This document shows, piece by piece, positions 1 to 6,010 of a stretch of 6,010 bases of DNA. The stretch's first letter is position 1; each line of letters opens with the position of its first letter. The translations under genes were made by a program, and so were the position numbers. The stretch lies in assembly GCA_040758525.1 (NCBI GenBank), contig JBFLVQ010000594.1:1-6010 (forward strand), given 5' to 3'. The DNA comes from JBFLVQ01 sp040758525 (GTDB lineage Bacteria > Acidobacteriota > Blastocatellia > Chloracidobacteriales > JADJPF01). The notes below the pieces were generated by a model. It was not told where the DNA came from, did no database searches, and saw only the letters and a program-made list of their open reading frames with translations.

Positions 1-612
1 CCGAGCCGCTTCGTATAGTGTGAACCATACCATACGCTCAGTCTCGAAAGGATGCTTTTTCTCATTTTCGAAATCAGCCAACTCAGCCGCCCGCCCGTCA
101 GAAAGCTCTCCCTCATTAAGGTCAATACCAATTGTTGGAGCTACTTCAATGAGTTCACGAAGTAGACCAAAACTTGACCCAACTGCATCACCAAGAACCT
201 CATCTTCATAATCCGCTTCCAGTGGCTTAGCAAAATCGATTGGTACATAGAATCCACTACTATCAGAGAAGTGTATTAGATGTGAATCTATTTGTGGTGA
301 TTGATATTCCGCAGTAAGAACCGGATCGCTTGATGCTCCATCACTACAGGGTGTCAACGTCAAGCCAAGCTTTTGATAAATGTAAGCCCGTCGAAGATAG
401 TGAATACAGGAATAAGGGAATCCGACTATTTCACCTCGATAAATAACACCATCAGGAATCTCTTCAGGCTCAATATGCTCTGGCAAACCCATCTTAAGAA
501 GAAATTTGTTGAGCTGGTCATAGGTTTCTTTAAACTCTGCAAGTTCCCAAGCTTCAATCTCCTCATCTGACACTAACTCAGCAAGATCAAATACTGCGAT
601 TACAAGACCCAT
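1..612 (-). CDS. Conserved hypothetical protein, N-terminal 204 residues (3' end outside window)
   Basis: An open frame runs from an ATG at 612-610 to the window edge without a stop, giving 204 residues. The gene is therefore cut by the window rather than broken. The ATG is preceded by a modest AGGAA about 6 bases upstream. The product is acidic, with no signal peptide or membrane segment, so it is probably cytoplasmic. Visible blocks are an acidic N-terminal helix region (about 10-55), IVGFPYSCIHYLRR at 62-75, HLIHFSDSSGFYVPIDF at 111-127, a GSSFGLLREL segment at 145-154, and WFTLYEAAR at 196-204. From memory, proteins of about 200-230 residues with the same HYLRR and H-S-D-x-x-G-[FY]-Y-x-P blocks occur as uncharacterised proteins in several phyla. 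If so, only some tens of residues are missing. The function is unknown. The gene lies downstream of gltA on the same strand but behind a probable terminator, so it is likely a separate unit. I am confident that it is coding and have no assignment for its role. Confidence 0.8.
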   Translation of the reverse strand, partial: MGLVIAVFDLAELVSDEEIEAWELAEFKETYDQLNKFLLKMGLPEHIEPEEIPDGVIYRGEIVGFPYSCIHYLRRAYIYQKLGLTLTPCSDGASSDPVLTAEYQSPQIDSHLIHFSDSSGFYVPIDFAKPLEADYEDEVLGDAVGSSFGLLRELIEVAPTIGIDLNEGELSDGRAAELADFENEKKHPFETERMVWFTLYEAAR

Positions 613-700
613 GTCAATTCCTATTGCGTGACTACCGCTAGGCTAAAGTTAATTCTTCGACTACGTTGAGTTGAGTCACCAGCTTCAATCTACCTGCCCC

Positions 701-741
701 AAAATACCAAACTCCACCTATACTATTAGGTTAGGTGGAGT
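701..741 (-). terminator. Probable rho-independent terminator of gltA
   Basis: A perfect 10-bp inverted repeat (ACTCCACCTA at 711-720, TAGGTGGAGT at 732-741) has an 11-base loop. Read on the minus strand it starts 26 bases after the gltA stop codon and is followed by the T-rich tail TTGGTATTTT (710-701). The tail is interrupted by GG and A, so termination may be incomplete, allowing some read-through into the hypothetical gene. The plus-strand side has no T-tract, which supports minus-strand action. Confidence 0.65.
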
Positions 742-767
742 AGTTTATAATACACAAATGATTAAGC

Positions 768-2054
768 TTAGCGCCCTTCTAATGAGACATAATCACGCCG
801 ATCATAACCAAGATAGATCTGTCTTGGTCGGGCAATCTTCTGCTCGCTATCCTGTAGCATCTCCTCCCATTGCGCACTCCAGCCAACCGTACGTGGAATA
901 GCAAACAGTACTGGAAACATCTCCAATGGAAAGCCCATTGCTTGATAGATCAGACCAGAATAGAAATCGACATTGGGATAGAGTTTACGTTTAATGAAAT
1001 ACTCGTCCTGCAGAGCAATACGCTCTAGTTCAAGAGCAATATCAAGTAGTGGATTACGACCTGTTACTTCAAATACCTGAGAGGAGATCTCTTTAATAAT
1101 CTTGGCGCGTGGATCATAGTTTTTGTAAACACGGTGACCAAACCCCATCAAACGTCCCTCACCAGCCTTGACCCTCTTGATAAATTCAGGAATACGCTCC
1201 TTACTGCCAATCTCGTTGAGCATTAATACTACTGCCTCATTGGCGCCGCCATGTAGCGGTCCATAGAGGGCGGCAATCGCAGCAGCAATGGCTGAATAGG
1301 GATCTACATGTGAACTACCGACACTACGCATAGCATTGGTTGAACAGTTCTGCTCATGGTCAGCATGTAAGATAAAGAGAACATCTAGAGCACGCTCTAA
1401 TATTGGATTGGGCTTATACTTTACTTCCGTCATTTTAAAAAGCATATTAAGGAAGTTACCTGAGTAAGAGAGATCATTATCAGGATAGGCATAAGGCATA
1501 CCAATGGAATGACGATAAGCAAAAGCAGCCAGCGTGGGCATCTTGGCAATCAATCGATAGGTCTGTTTACGCCTAACTGCAGCATCATGTATATTCTTGG
1601 CATCGGCATAAAAAGTCGAAAGGGCACCAATTGTACTAACTAGCATACCCATAGGATGAGCATCATAATGAAACCCGTCAATAAACTTCTTAATATTCTC
1701 ATGCATTATTGTATGTGTGGTAATATTGTGAGTCCATTCTTGCAATTGGGTCTTATTGGGTAGTTCACCATAAAGAATCAGATAAGCAGTCTCTAAATAG
1801 GTACTCTTTTCTGCTAATTGCTCAATTGGATAACCACGGTAAAGAAGTATACCTTTTTCACCGTCTATGTAAGTAATAGAGCTTTTACAACAGGCTGTAT
1901 TGACAAAAGCCGGGTCGTAGCTCATCAGCCCAAAGTCTTCCTCGTTAACCTTGATCTGACGTAAGTCCATGGCGCGAATAGCATCATTGGCGATAGGGAT
2001 CTCGTAGGTCTTTCCAGTACGATTGTCAATAATGGTCAGGGTCTCTTTGTTCAT
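768..2054 (-). CDS. gltA: Citrate synthase (type II, GltA family)
   Basis: The product condenses acetyl-CoA with oxaloacetate to citrate, the entry step of the TCA cycle, in the cytoplasm. The 428-residue protein is almost exactly the length of the E. coli hexameric enzyme (427). The catalytic triad is intact: His268 in PLHGGANEA, His307 in GFGHRVYKNYDPRAK, and Asp363 in YPNVDFYSG. The ILHADHEQN block (229-236) and the C-terminal IARPRQIYLGYDRRDY block are also typical. An N-terminal beta domain precedes the helical core, as in type II enzymes. The residue aligning with E. coli Cys206, linked to NADH inhibition, appears to be Glu210, so allosteric control may differ. The ATG start at 2054 matches the family N-terminus. 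An AAGGA lies 12 bases upstream, which is rather far. The gene is transcribed divergently from hom. It could in principle be a 2-methylcitrate synthase, but the length and motifs favour GltA. Confidence 0.97.
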   Translation of the reverse strand: MNKETLTIIDNRTGKTYEIPIANDAIRAMDLRQIKVNEEDFGLMSYDPAFVNTACCKSSITYIDGEKGILLYRGYPIEQLAEKSTYLETAYLILYGELPNKTQLQEWTHNITTHTIMHENIKKFIDGFHYDAHPMGMLVSTIGALSTFYADAKNIHDAAVRRKQTYRLIAKMPTLAAFAYRHSIGMPYAYPDNDLSYSGNFLNMLFKMTEVKYKPNPILERALDVLFILHADHEQNCSTNAMRSVGSSHVDPYSAIAAAIAALYGPLHGGANEAVVLMLNEIGSKERIPEFIKRVKAGEGRLMGFGHRVYKNYDPRAKIIKEISSQVFEVTGRNPLLDIALELERIALQDEYFIKRKLYPNVDFYSGLIYQAMGFPLEMFPVLFAIPRTVGWSAQWEEMLQDSEQKIARPRQIYLGYDRRDYVSLEGR

Positions 2055-2112
2055 GGTATTCTAGTGTCCTTTCACGAGGTTGAGATAGGGCAAAACGGCC
2101 AACAGAGTGAAC

Positions 2113-2141
2113 ATTATAAGCAAGAGCAGCCGATATTTGTA
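2113..2141 (-). promoter_or_regulatory. Candidate gltA promoter
   Basis: On the minus strand a perfect TATAAT occurs at 2118-2113, about 60 bases before the gltA ATG. The position 17 bases upstream (2141-2136) reads TACAAA, a poor match to TTGACA. A TG sits two bases before the -10, close to an extended -10. The strong -10 and the location in a divergent intergenic region support it. The weak -35 keeps confidence moderate and leaves room for an activator. Confidence 0.42.
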
Positions 2142-2211
2142 GCCCTTGCGCCAGCTTTGTGAAAAACCCGCCACTTCGTGCGCGGCAATAAATCAGGACG
2201 AGTTTATTCGC

Positions 2212-3528
2212 ATGACTAAGAAAGAGATTATTAATATAGGCTTTTTAGGGTTCGGTACAGTAGCGTCAGGCACATTGCGCATTCTTCAGGAACATTATGA
2301 GGAGCTTTCTCGCCGGCTCGACTGCCATTTGCGTGTAAAGGCGATCTGCAGCCCCAACATTGCCAAACGCGATACTTCCTGGGTGGAGGCGAGTGTGAGA
2401 CGCCTTACCGATCCATTAACAATCCTCACAGATCCAGAGATCGATATTGTTGTAGAAGCGATCGGGGGCCGTGAACCTGCCAACAACTACATCAGAAGAG
2501 CCATGGAATGTGGCAAATCGGTGATTACCGCTAATAAGCTATTACTGGCGGTGGCAGGGGCAGAGTTGGCCAAATTAGCTGCCACACACAATGTCAGTTT
2601 AGGCATAGAGGCTGCGGTAGCAGGAGGGATCCCTGTGCTTGATGCGATCCGCACCGGCCTTGCCGGTGAACGTATCGAGTCGATTCATGGGATACTGAAT
2701 GGTACTGCCAACTATATACTTACTGAGATGGAGAAGAGTTGTCGCTCCTTCGACGAACTGCTTGCTGATGCACAACGATTGGGTTATGCAGAGGCCGATC
2801 CTACTTTAGATATTGAAGGACTAGATGCGCGCGATAAGCTGGCAGTACTGGTAATGCTCTGTTTTGGGGTATCACTCGATCCAGCAACAATACCAACAAC
2901 CGGGATTACTCGCTTGCATCCTGATGACTTTCTTTATGCCCATCATATTGGCTATACAATTAGACTTATCTGTACTGCACGGCGACTAAAAAGCGGAGAG
3001 CTAGCCATCTCTGTAAGCCCTACGCTAGTACCACGTAAAAGTATCTTAGCGAAAGTAGAAGGGGTCTTTAATGCCTTGCTAGTAACCGGAGTAGCAGGTG
3101 GCTGTACGATGTATTATGGTCGTGGTGCCGGCGGCGGACCTACAGGTCTTGCTATCGTCTCAGACATCGTTAAGATCGCGCGTGAGTTATCAGTAGGGGT
3201 CGCCAATCTAAGTCCGCCCTTTAATTATCGAAATCTTACTGAGCAGTCATTAGCATCAACAACGGCCTTTACTTCCGCTTATTCACTACGCTTTGTTGTT
3301 GATGATCGGCCTGGGATAATCTCCCAATTGGCGGCGATTTTAGCCCGTCATGACATAAATATCGATGCTGTGTTGCAAGAGAAGGGCTATCAAAACAAGC
3401 GCCAATTGCCTTTTGTTATTACGCTCGATGAAGCCCCAGAAAAGAATGTGCAACTAGCGCTAGCCGAGATGAATGGGCTAGATTTTCTTGTCGAGCCACC
3501 ACTAGCACTGCCTATAGAGAATATCTAG
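2212..3528 (+). CDS. hom: Homoserine dehydrogenase with C-terminal ACT domain
   Basis: The product reduces L-aspartate-4-semialdehyde to L-homoserine with NAD(P)H, the branch point to threonine, methionine and isoleucine. It is a cytoplasmic protein of 438 residues, the usual length for monofunctional Hom. A Rossmann domain at about 5-130 carries GFLGFGTVASG (10-20), and TANK with Lys109 is the likely catalytic lysine. The catalytic domain contains GILNGTANYIL (160-170) and the family signature around AEADPTLDIEGLDARDK (193-209). There Glu194, Asp200, Asp205 and Lys209 match the spacing of the active-site residues of yeast homoserine dehydrogenase. An ACT domain (about 356-432, LRFVVDDRPGII) is the usual site of feedback control by threonine. 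The frame stays open back to a TTG at 2146, but the ATG at 2212 starts directly before the Rossmann strand and is preferred. Its AGGA (2195-2198) lies 13 bases upstream, which is weak. No thrB or thrC is adjacent. The third Rossmann glycine is Ala18. Confidence 0.95.
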   Translation: MTKKEIINIGFLGFGTVASGTLRILQEHYEELSRRLDCHLRVKAICSPNIAKRDTSWVEASVRRLTDPLTILTDPEIDIVVEAIGGREPANNYIRRAMECGKSVITANKLLLAVAGAELAKLAATHNVSLGIEAAVAGGIPVLDAIRTGLAGERIESIHGILNGTANYILTEMEKSCRSFDELLADAQRLGYAEADPTLDIEGLDARDKLAVLVMLCFGVSLDPATIPTTGITRLHPDDFLYAHHIGYTIRLICTARRLKSGELAISVSPTLVPRKSILAKVEGVFNALLVTGVAGGCTMYYGRGAGGGPTGLAIVSDIVKIARELSVGVANLSPPFNYRNLTEQSLASTTAFTSAYSLRFVVDDRPGIISQLAAILARHDINIDAVLQEKGYQNKRQLPFVITLDEAPEKNVQLALAEMNGLDFLVEPPLALPIENI

Positions 3529-3542
3529 CTAGCAGGACGCGC

Positions 3543-3572
3543 TTGACATCATAAGATAGCTGAGAGTATCTT
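3543..3572 (+). promoter_or_regulatory. Candidate rpmE promoter
   Basis: A perfect TTGACA at 3543-3548 is followed after 18 bases by TATCTT (3567-3572), which matches TATAAT at four positions. It lies in the hom-rpmE gap about 50 bases before the rpmE start, so rpmE probably has its own transcript. The -10 is the right arm of a 6-bp inverted repeat (AAGATA 3553-3558, TATCTT 3567-3572). Confidence 0.45.
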
Positions 3573-3605
3573 GAAAAGTTGCGTATTAAGCAAGTAACAA
3601 GTTTA

Positions 3606-3612
3606 GAGGGAG
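3606..3612 (+). promoter_or_regulatory. Ribosome binding site for GTG-started rpmE
   Basis: A purine-rich GAGGGAG ends 10 bases before the GTG at 3623. It supports that GTG as the start, since no in-frame ATG lies nearby and translation from GTG gives the family-typical N-terminus MKEGIHPKY. Confidence 0.6.
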
Positions 3613-3622
3613 AAGTAAAGCA

Positions 3623-3841
3623 GTGAAGGAAGGTATCCACCCAAAATATTTTGATACTCAAGTAATCTGTAGCTGCGGCGAACAGTTTACCACTCGCTCA
3701 ACCAAGAAAGAGATCCGTTTGGAGATCTGTTCTGCCTGCCATCCATTCTTTACTGGTAAGCAGAAATTGGTCGATACAGCCGGGCGCGTTGAGCGTTTCC
3801 AGAAGAAGTACAATCGCGGCAGCGTCTCCGAAGCAAAGTAG
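3623..3841 (+). CDS. rpmE: 50S ribosomal protein L31, zinc-binding type
   Basis: This is a structural protein of the large ribosomal subunit, 72 residues long with a GTG start. The N-terminal MKEGIHPKY and the blocks CSACHPFFTGKQKLVDTAGRVERF are characteristic of bacterial L31. The four zinc ligands are present as C16-x-C18 and C36-x2-C39, so this is the zinc-containing (C+) form rather than the zinc-free paralogue made under zinc starvation. The last residues (about 64-72, NRGSVSEAK) form a short polar tail beyond the conserved fold. It lies upstream of prfA, a pairing seen in several bacterial lineages, but with an unusually long 266-base gap here. The stop is TAG, and the same frame stays open for 34 more codons after it (to 3946). 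The identity is secure. Confidence 0.97.
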   Translation: MKEGIHPKYFDTQVICSCGEQFTTRSTKKEIRLEICSACHPFFTGKQKLVDTAGRVERFQKKYNRGSVSEAK

Positions 3842-3949
3842 CTGAGCTTTATGAACCGCATAAATACGAGCGCAACAACCATAAGGCAGCTCTGTCGTTG
3901 GCTGGCCAAATTTGGCTCGCTCGGTTTGGCGCGTGCTCAGCATTAGATA

Positions 3950-4046
3950 AACCACAACCTGACCACAGATCGGTGCAGTAACGTAAAGTGTATTTTTCAC
4001 TAGCGTATGCAATCCACTGCTAACCGAAACTGTGGTTAATTTTTTT
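3950..4046 (+). terminator. Structured region ending in a T-run, likely terminator after rpmE
   Basis: A run of seven T (4040-4046) follows a short hairpin, TAACC (4021-4025) with GGTTA (4034-4038) and an 8-base loop. The stem is short and weak on its own. The same right arm can instead pair upstream: CTGTGGT (4030-4036) with ACCACAG (3962-3968), extending to 9 pairs with one G-T, or TGTGGTT (4031-4037) with AACCACA (3950-3956). Inside the longer fold, GCAGT (3975-3979) pairs with ACTGC (4016-4020) and AGTG (3987-3990) with CACT (3998-4001), giving a nested stem. A terminator of rpmE is the simplest reading; a leader structure for prfA or a small RNA end is possible. No energy calculation was made. 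Confidence 0.42.
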
Positions 4047-4052
4047 AGTAAC

Positions 4053-4067
4053 GCTTGGTCACCAAGC
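4053..4067 (+). repeat. 15-bp palindrome upstream of prfA
   Basis: GCTTGGT-C-ACCAAGC is a perfect 7+1+7 dyad located 41 bases before the prfA start and just after the T-run. It could be an operator-like site or a small hairpin in the prfA leader. It is not followed by T residues on the plus strand, so it is not a terminator in that direction. I do not recognise it as the site of a known regulator. Confidence 0.5.
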
Positions 4068-4107
4068 AGGCTGATGATCTTCTCAAGATATATTTAAGGT
4101 AATAACC

Positions 4108-5214
4108 ATGTTCGAAAAATTGGAATCAATTGAACAAAAATATGAGGAACTGACTGGACAGCTTGGTGATCCAACAATGCTGGCCGATCAGAACCGTTAT
4201 GCCAAAATAGCCAAACAGCATCGCGAACTGGAAGAGATCGTGAAGAAGTATCGACAGCACAAAGTGCTTAAAAACGATATGTTGCAGGCCAAGCAGGTCT
4301 TTGAAGAGTCTCACGATCCAGAATTGATCGCCTTTGCTCGCGAGGAGCAAGAGAATCTCCAGCAACAGGTAACACAGTGTGAGGAGGAGTTAAAATTACT
4401 GCTCTTACCCAAGGATCCCAATGATGAGAAGAACGTGTTTCTAGAAGTGCGAGCAGGCACCGGTGGAGATGAAGCCACCCTCTTTGCTGCTGAGATCCTA
4501 CGTATGTATGCCCGTTATGCTGAGCGTCAAGGCTGGAAGTTTCAGATAATGGATTCATCTGAATCGAGTATTGGAGGAACCAAGGAAGCGGTAGCTATGA
4601 TTGAAGGTGACCGTGTCTATTCCAAACTCAAGCATGAATCGGGTGTGCATCGTGTACAGCGTGTGCCACAAACAGAGAGTTCTGGCCGTATACACACCTC
4701 GGCAGTAACCGTAGCAGTATTACCAGAAGCAGAAGATGTCGATGTACATATAGAGATGAAAGACCTACGCATAGACACATTCTGCTCCAGTGGACCAGGT
4801 GGTCAATCGGTCAACACTACCTATTCAGCAGTACGAATCACACACCTGCCTACCAATACGGTGGTCTCTTGTCAGGATGAGAAGTCGCAAATTAAGAATA
4901 AAGAGAAAGCTCTACGTGTATTACGTGCACGTCTATTAGAGATCGAACGACAGAAACAGCAGGATGCCATCTCTGCAGAAAGACGACAGCAGGTTGGTTC
5001 AGGTGATCGTAGCGAGAAGATACGTACCTACAACTTTAAGGATAATCGAGTTACTGATCATCGTATTGGCTACACTATACATCAACTCGATATGTTTATG
5101 GATGGTGATATAGGCAATCTCATACAGGCATTAGTAACCCATTTTCAAGCCGAGAAGCTGCGTAAAGAAGCAGCCGAGATCGTTCCTAGTAAATCGCCTT
5201 CGCAGGAATCATAA
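4108..5214 (+). CDS. prfA: Peptide chain release factor 1 (RF1)
   Basis: RF1 recognises UAA and UAG stop codons in the ribosomal A site and triggers hydrolysis of peptidyl-tRNA. The 368 residues fit the family (about 355-365). An alpha-helical N-terminal domain (about 1-100, coiled-coil-like) is followed by LLLPKDPNDEKNV and RAGTGGDEA (115-123). The codon-reading loop HRVQRVPQTESSGRIHTS carries the PxT tripeptide as Pro187-Gln188-Thr189, which marks RF1 rather than RF2 (SPF). The catalytic GGQ motif is at 231-233 in SSGPGGQSVNTTYSAVRITH. The C-terminal domain contains GSGDRSEKIRTYNF and DHRIGYTIHQL. The polar tail after residue 357 is unremarkable. The ATG at 4108 is preceded by TAAGG 8 bases upstream. 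No in-frame frameshift site is seen, and none is expected for RF1. The wording of the middle domain resembles Acidobacteriota RF1 from memory. The next gene is not prmC, the methylase that modifies the GGQ glutamine. Confidence 0.98.
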   Translation: MFEKLESIEQKYEELTGQLGDPTMLADQNRYAKIAKQHRELEEIVKKYRQHKVLKNDMLQAKQVFEESHDPELIAFAREEQENLQQQVTQCEEELKLLLLPKDPNDEKNVFLEVRAGTGGDEATLFAAEILRMYARYAERQGWKFQIMDSSESSIGGTKEAVAMIEGDRVYSKLKHESGVHRVQRVPQTESSGRIHTSAVTVAVLPEAEDVDVHIEMKDLRIDTFCSSGPGGQSVNTTYSAVRITHLPTNTVVSCQDEKSQIKNKEKALRVLRARLLEIERQKQQDAISAERRQQVGSGDRSEKIRTYNFKDNRVTDHRIGYTIHQLDMFMDGDIGNLIQALVTHFQAEKLRKEAAEIVPSKSPSQES

Positions 5215-5219
5215 AGCTC

Positions 5220-5234
5220 AAGGAGATGTGCAGG
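5220..5234 (+). promoter_or_regulatory. Ribosome binding region deciding the phosphatase start
   Basis: AAGGAG (5220-5225) lies only 2 bases before an in-frame GTG (5228), which is too close, and 14 bases before the in-frame ATG (5240), which is far. A second, weaker AGG (5232-5234) lies 5 bases before the ATG. The ATG gives the compact N-terminus MTTSITLVRHG usual in the family and is preferred. The GTG would add four residues. Confidence 0.45.
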
Positions 5235-5239
5235 CATTC

Positions 5240-5908
5240 ATGACAACTAGTATTACGCTAGTACGGCATGGCCAATCGACTGGTAATGCTCTGAAATTCT
5301 ACACTGGCCAGACCGATGCTGAATTGACCGAGTTAGGCCGTCAACAGGCCGAATTAACTGCGCTAGCACTTGCACAAGAATCTTTCACAGCGCTCTATTC
5401 AAGCGATCTACGACGTGCTTGCGCAACTGCCGAACCACTAGCAGCGCGGCTTGGTCTCACCATTAATACTTGTGCCAGACTGCGTGAAATTAACTTGGGC
5501 GACTTTCATGGCGAGAGCTTTGCAGAGCTAGCTCGTAAATATCCACAAGAGTATATTGCCATTATGCGACGTGATGCCGATTTTGTCTCTCCTGGCGGGG
5601 AGTCGCATAGAGCAATGCGACAGCGTGTGGTAGCGGCTTTTCAAGAGATTATTTCACAACATTCTGGTGGCGATATTCTTATGGTAGTACACGGTGGAGT
5701 GATCTTTCATATCAATCACCATATTTTTGGTATTCCACCAGAGCTTAACCATACCGTTACATACCAGATCGATAACTGCTCCTTGAACCGTTACCAACTC
5801 ACAGAGCAGGCATCTTGGCAGGTGTTGACACTCAATGATTGTGCACATTTGCGTATCTTAGCAAACAATGTTGCAATCGCTTCAGGACCACTCGAAGTCC
5901 ATACCTAA
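5240..5908 (+). CDS. Histidine phosphatase family protein (phosphoglycerate mutase-like)
   Basis: This is a member of the histidine phosphatase superfamily, whose members transfer a phosphate through a phospho-histidine; most small ones are phosphatases. The protein has 222 residues from ATG 5240. LVRHGQSTGN places Arg9 and the nucleophile His10 at the N-terminus. SSDLRRACATAEPL supplies the second arginine (Arg59). LREINLGDFHGESFAEL supplies the likely acid Glu83. VVHGGVI supplies the second histidine His151. All core residues are therefore present and the enzyme should be active. LNDCAHL near the C-terminus is also typical. The cobC/alpha-ribazole phosphatase and GpmB-like groups share these motifs, so the substrate cannot be fixed. 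No cobalamin gene is in view. It is too short for, and lacks the inserts of, glycolytic dPGM. It starts 25 bases after the prfA stop and is probably cotranscribed with it. Confidence 0.92.
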   Translation: MTTSITLVRHGQSTGNALKFYTGQTDAELTELGRQQAELTALALAQESFTALYSSDLRRACATAEPLAARLGLTINTCARLREINLGDFHGESFAELARKYPQEYIAIMRRDADFVSPGGESHRAMRQRVVAAFQEIISQHSGGDILMVVHGGVIFHINHHIFGIPPELNHTVTYQIDNCSLNRYQLTEQASWQVLTLNDCAHLRILANNVAIASGPLEVHT

Positions 5909-5933
5909 GAGACCATAGAGGTATCCTGATACC
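5901..5933 (+). repeat. Overlapping short inverted repeats after the phosphatase gene
   Basis: ATACCT (5901-5906, overlapping the stop codon) is complementary to AGGTAT (5919-5924). GGTAT (5920-5924) is also complementary to ATACC (5929-5933) with a 4-base loop. The two hairpins share an arm and exclude each other. No T-tract follows either, so this is at best a weak transcription end signal or mRNA 3' end structure. Confidence 0.3.
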
Positions 5934-5973
5934 AGGTTAATCATATGATAATAAAGATGATAGTTATTTCTGG

Positions 5974-6003
5974 TTGTGCTTGACTGGCTTCCTCTGTTAT
6001 AGT
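5974..6003 (+). promoter_or_regulatory. Possible promoter for a gene beyond the right edge
   Basis: TATAGT (5998-6003) resembles a -10 box. TTGTGC (5974-5979) sits 18 bases upstream and is a fair -35 match. The better-looking TTGACT (5980-5985) is only 12 bases away, which is too short for sigma-70 spacing. The downstream gene is not in the window, so this stays tentative. Confidence 0.25.
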
Positions 6004-6010
6004 CGCATCT

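Noticed and set aside
20..570. Plus-strand open frames at 20-211 and 373-570
   Set aside because: Both lie antisense to the long uninterrupted minus-strand frame at 1-612, which has clear protein-like composition and motifs.
664..675. Short tandem repeat GTTGAGTTGAGT
   Set aside because: Only two and a bit 5-base units are present, which is easily explained by chance.
2146..2211. N-terminal extension of hom from a TTG at 2146
   Set aside because: The added 22 residues precede the Rossmann fold and look non-conserved. The ATG at 2212 gives the usual Hom length.
3851..3946. Separate 31-codon small gene after rpmE
   Set aside because: No convincing ribosome binding site precedes the ATG and I recognise no family, so it is kept only as a low-interest observation.
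3658..4012. Minus-strand open frames across rpmE and its downstream gap (3658-3909, 3698-4012)
   Set aside because: They mostly lie antisense to the certain L31 gene, and I recognise no family in either.
5980..6003. TTGACT paired with TATAGT as a sigma-70 promoter
   Set aside because: The 12-base spacing is far below the usual 16-19, so only the alternative TTGTGC pairing is listed, tentatively.

Overview
The window holds ordinary chromosomal housekeeping genes from a bacterium with moderate GC. The release factor RF1 and the ACT-domain homoserine dehydrogenase resemble, from memory, those of Acidobacteriota. That placement is an inference from family wording and was not tested by search. 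No mobile element, CRISPR array, tRNA or rRNA gene is visible.

Layout. The left part is read leftward. The 5' two hundred codons of a conserved hypothetical protein lie at 1-612 and run off the window edge. A complete citrate synthase gene (gltA) lies at 768-2054, followed by a likely rho-independent terminator at 701-741. From about 2055 the direction reverses, and 2055-2211 is a divergent intergenic region with a good -10 box for gltA. The right part is read rightward: homoserine dehydrogenase (hom, 2212-3528), ribosomal protein L31 (rpmE, 3623-3841, GTG start), a 266-base untranslated stretch with nested inverted repeats and a T-run, release factor 1 (prfA, 4108-5214), and a histidine phosphatase (5240-5908) closely coupled to prfA. 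The last 100 bases are intergenic and may carry a promoter for a gene beyond the edge.

How the genes relate. GltA feeds carbon into the TCA cycle, and Hom commits aspartate semialdehyde to threonine and methionine synthesis. L31 and RF1 both act on the ribosome, and rpmE near prfA is a recurrent bacterial neighbourhood. The usual RF1 partner prmC does not follow prfA; a histidine phosphatase is there instead.

I see no clear novel system. The items most worth a second look are the uncharacterised protein at the left edge and the structured region between rpmE and prfA.
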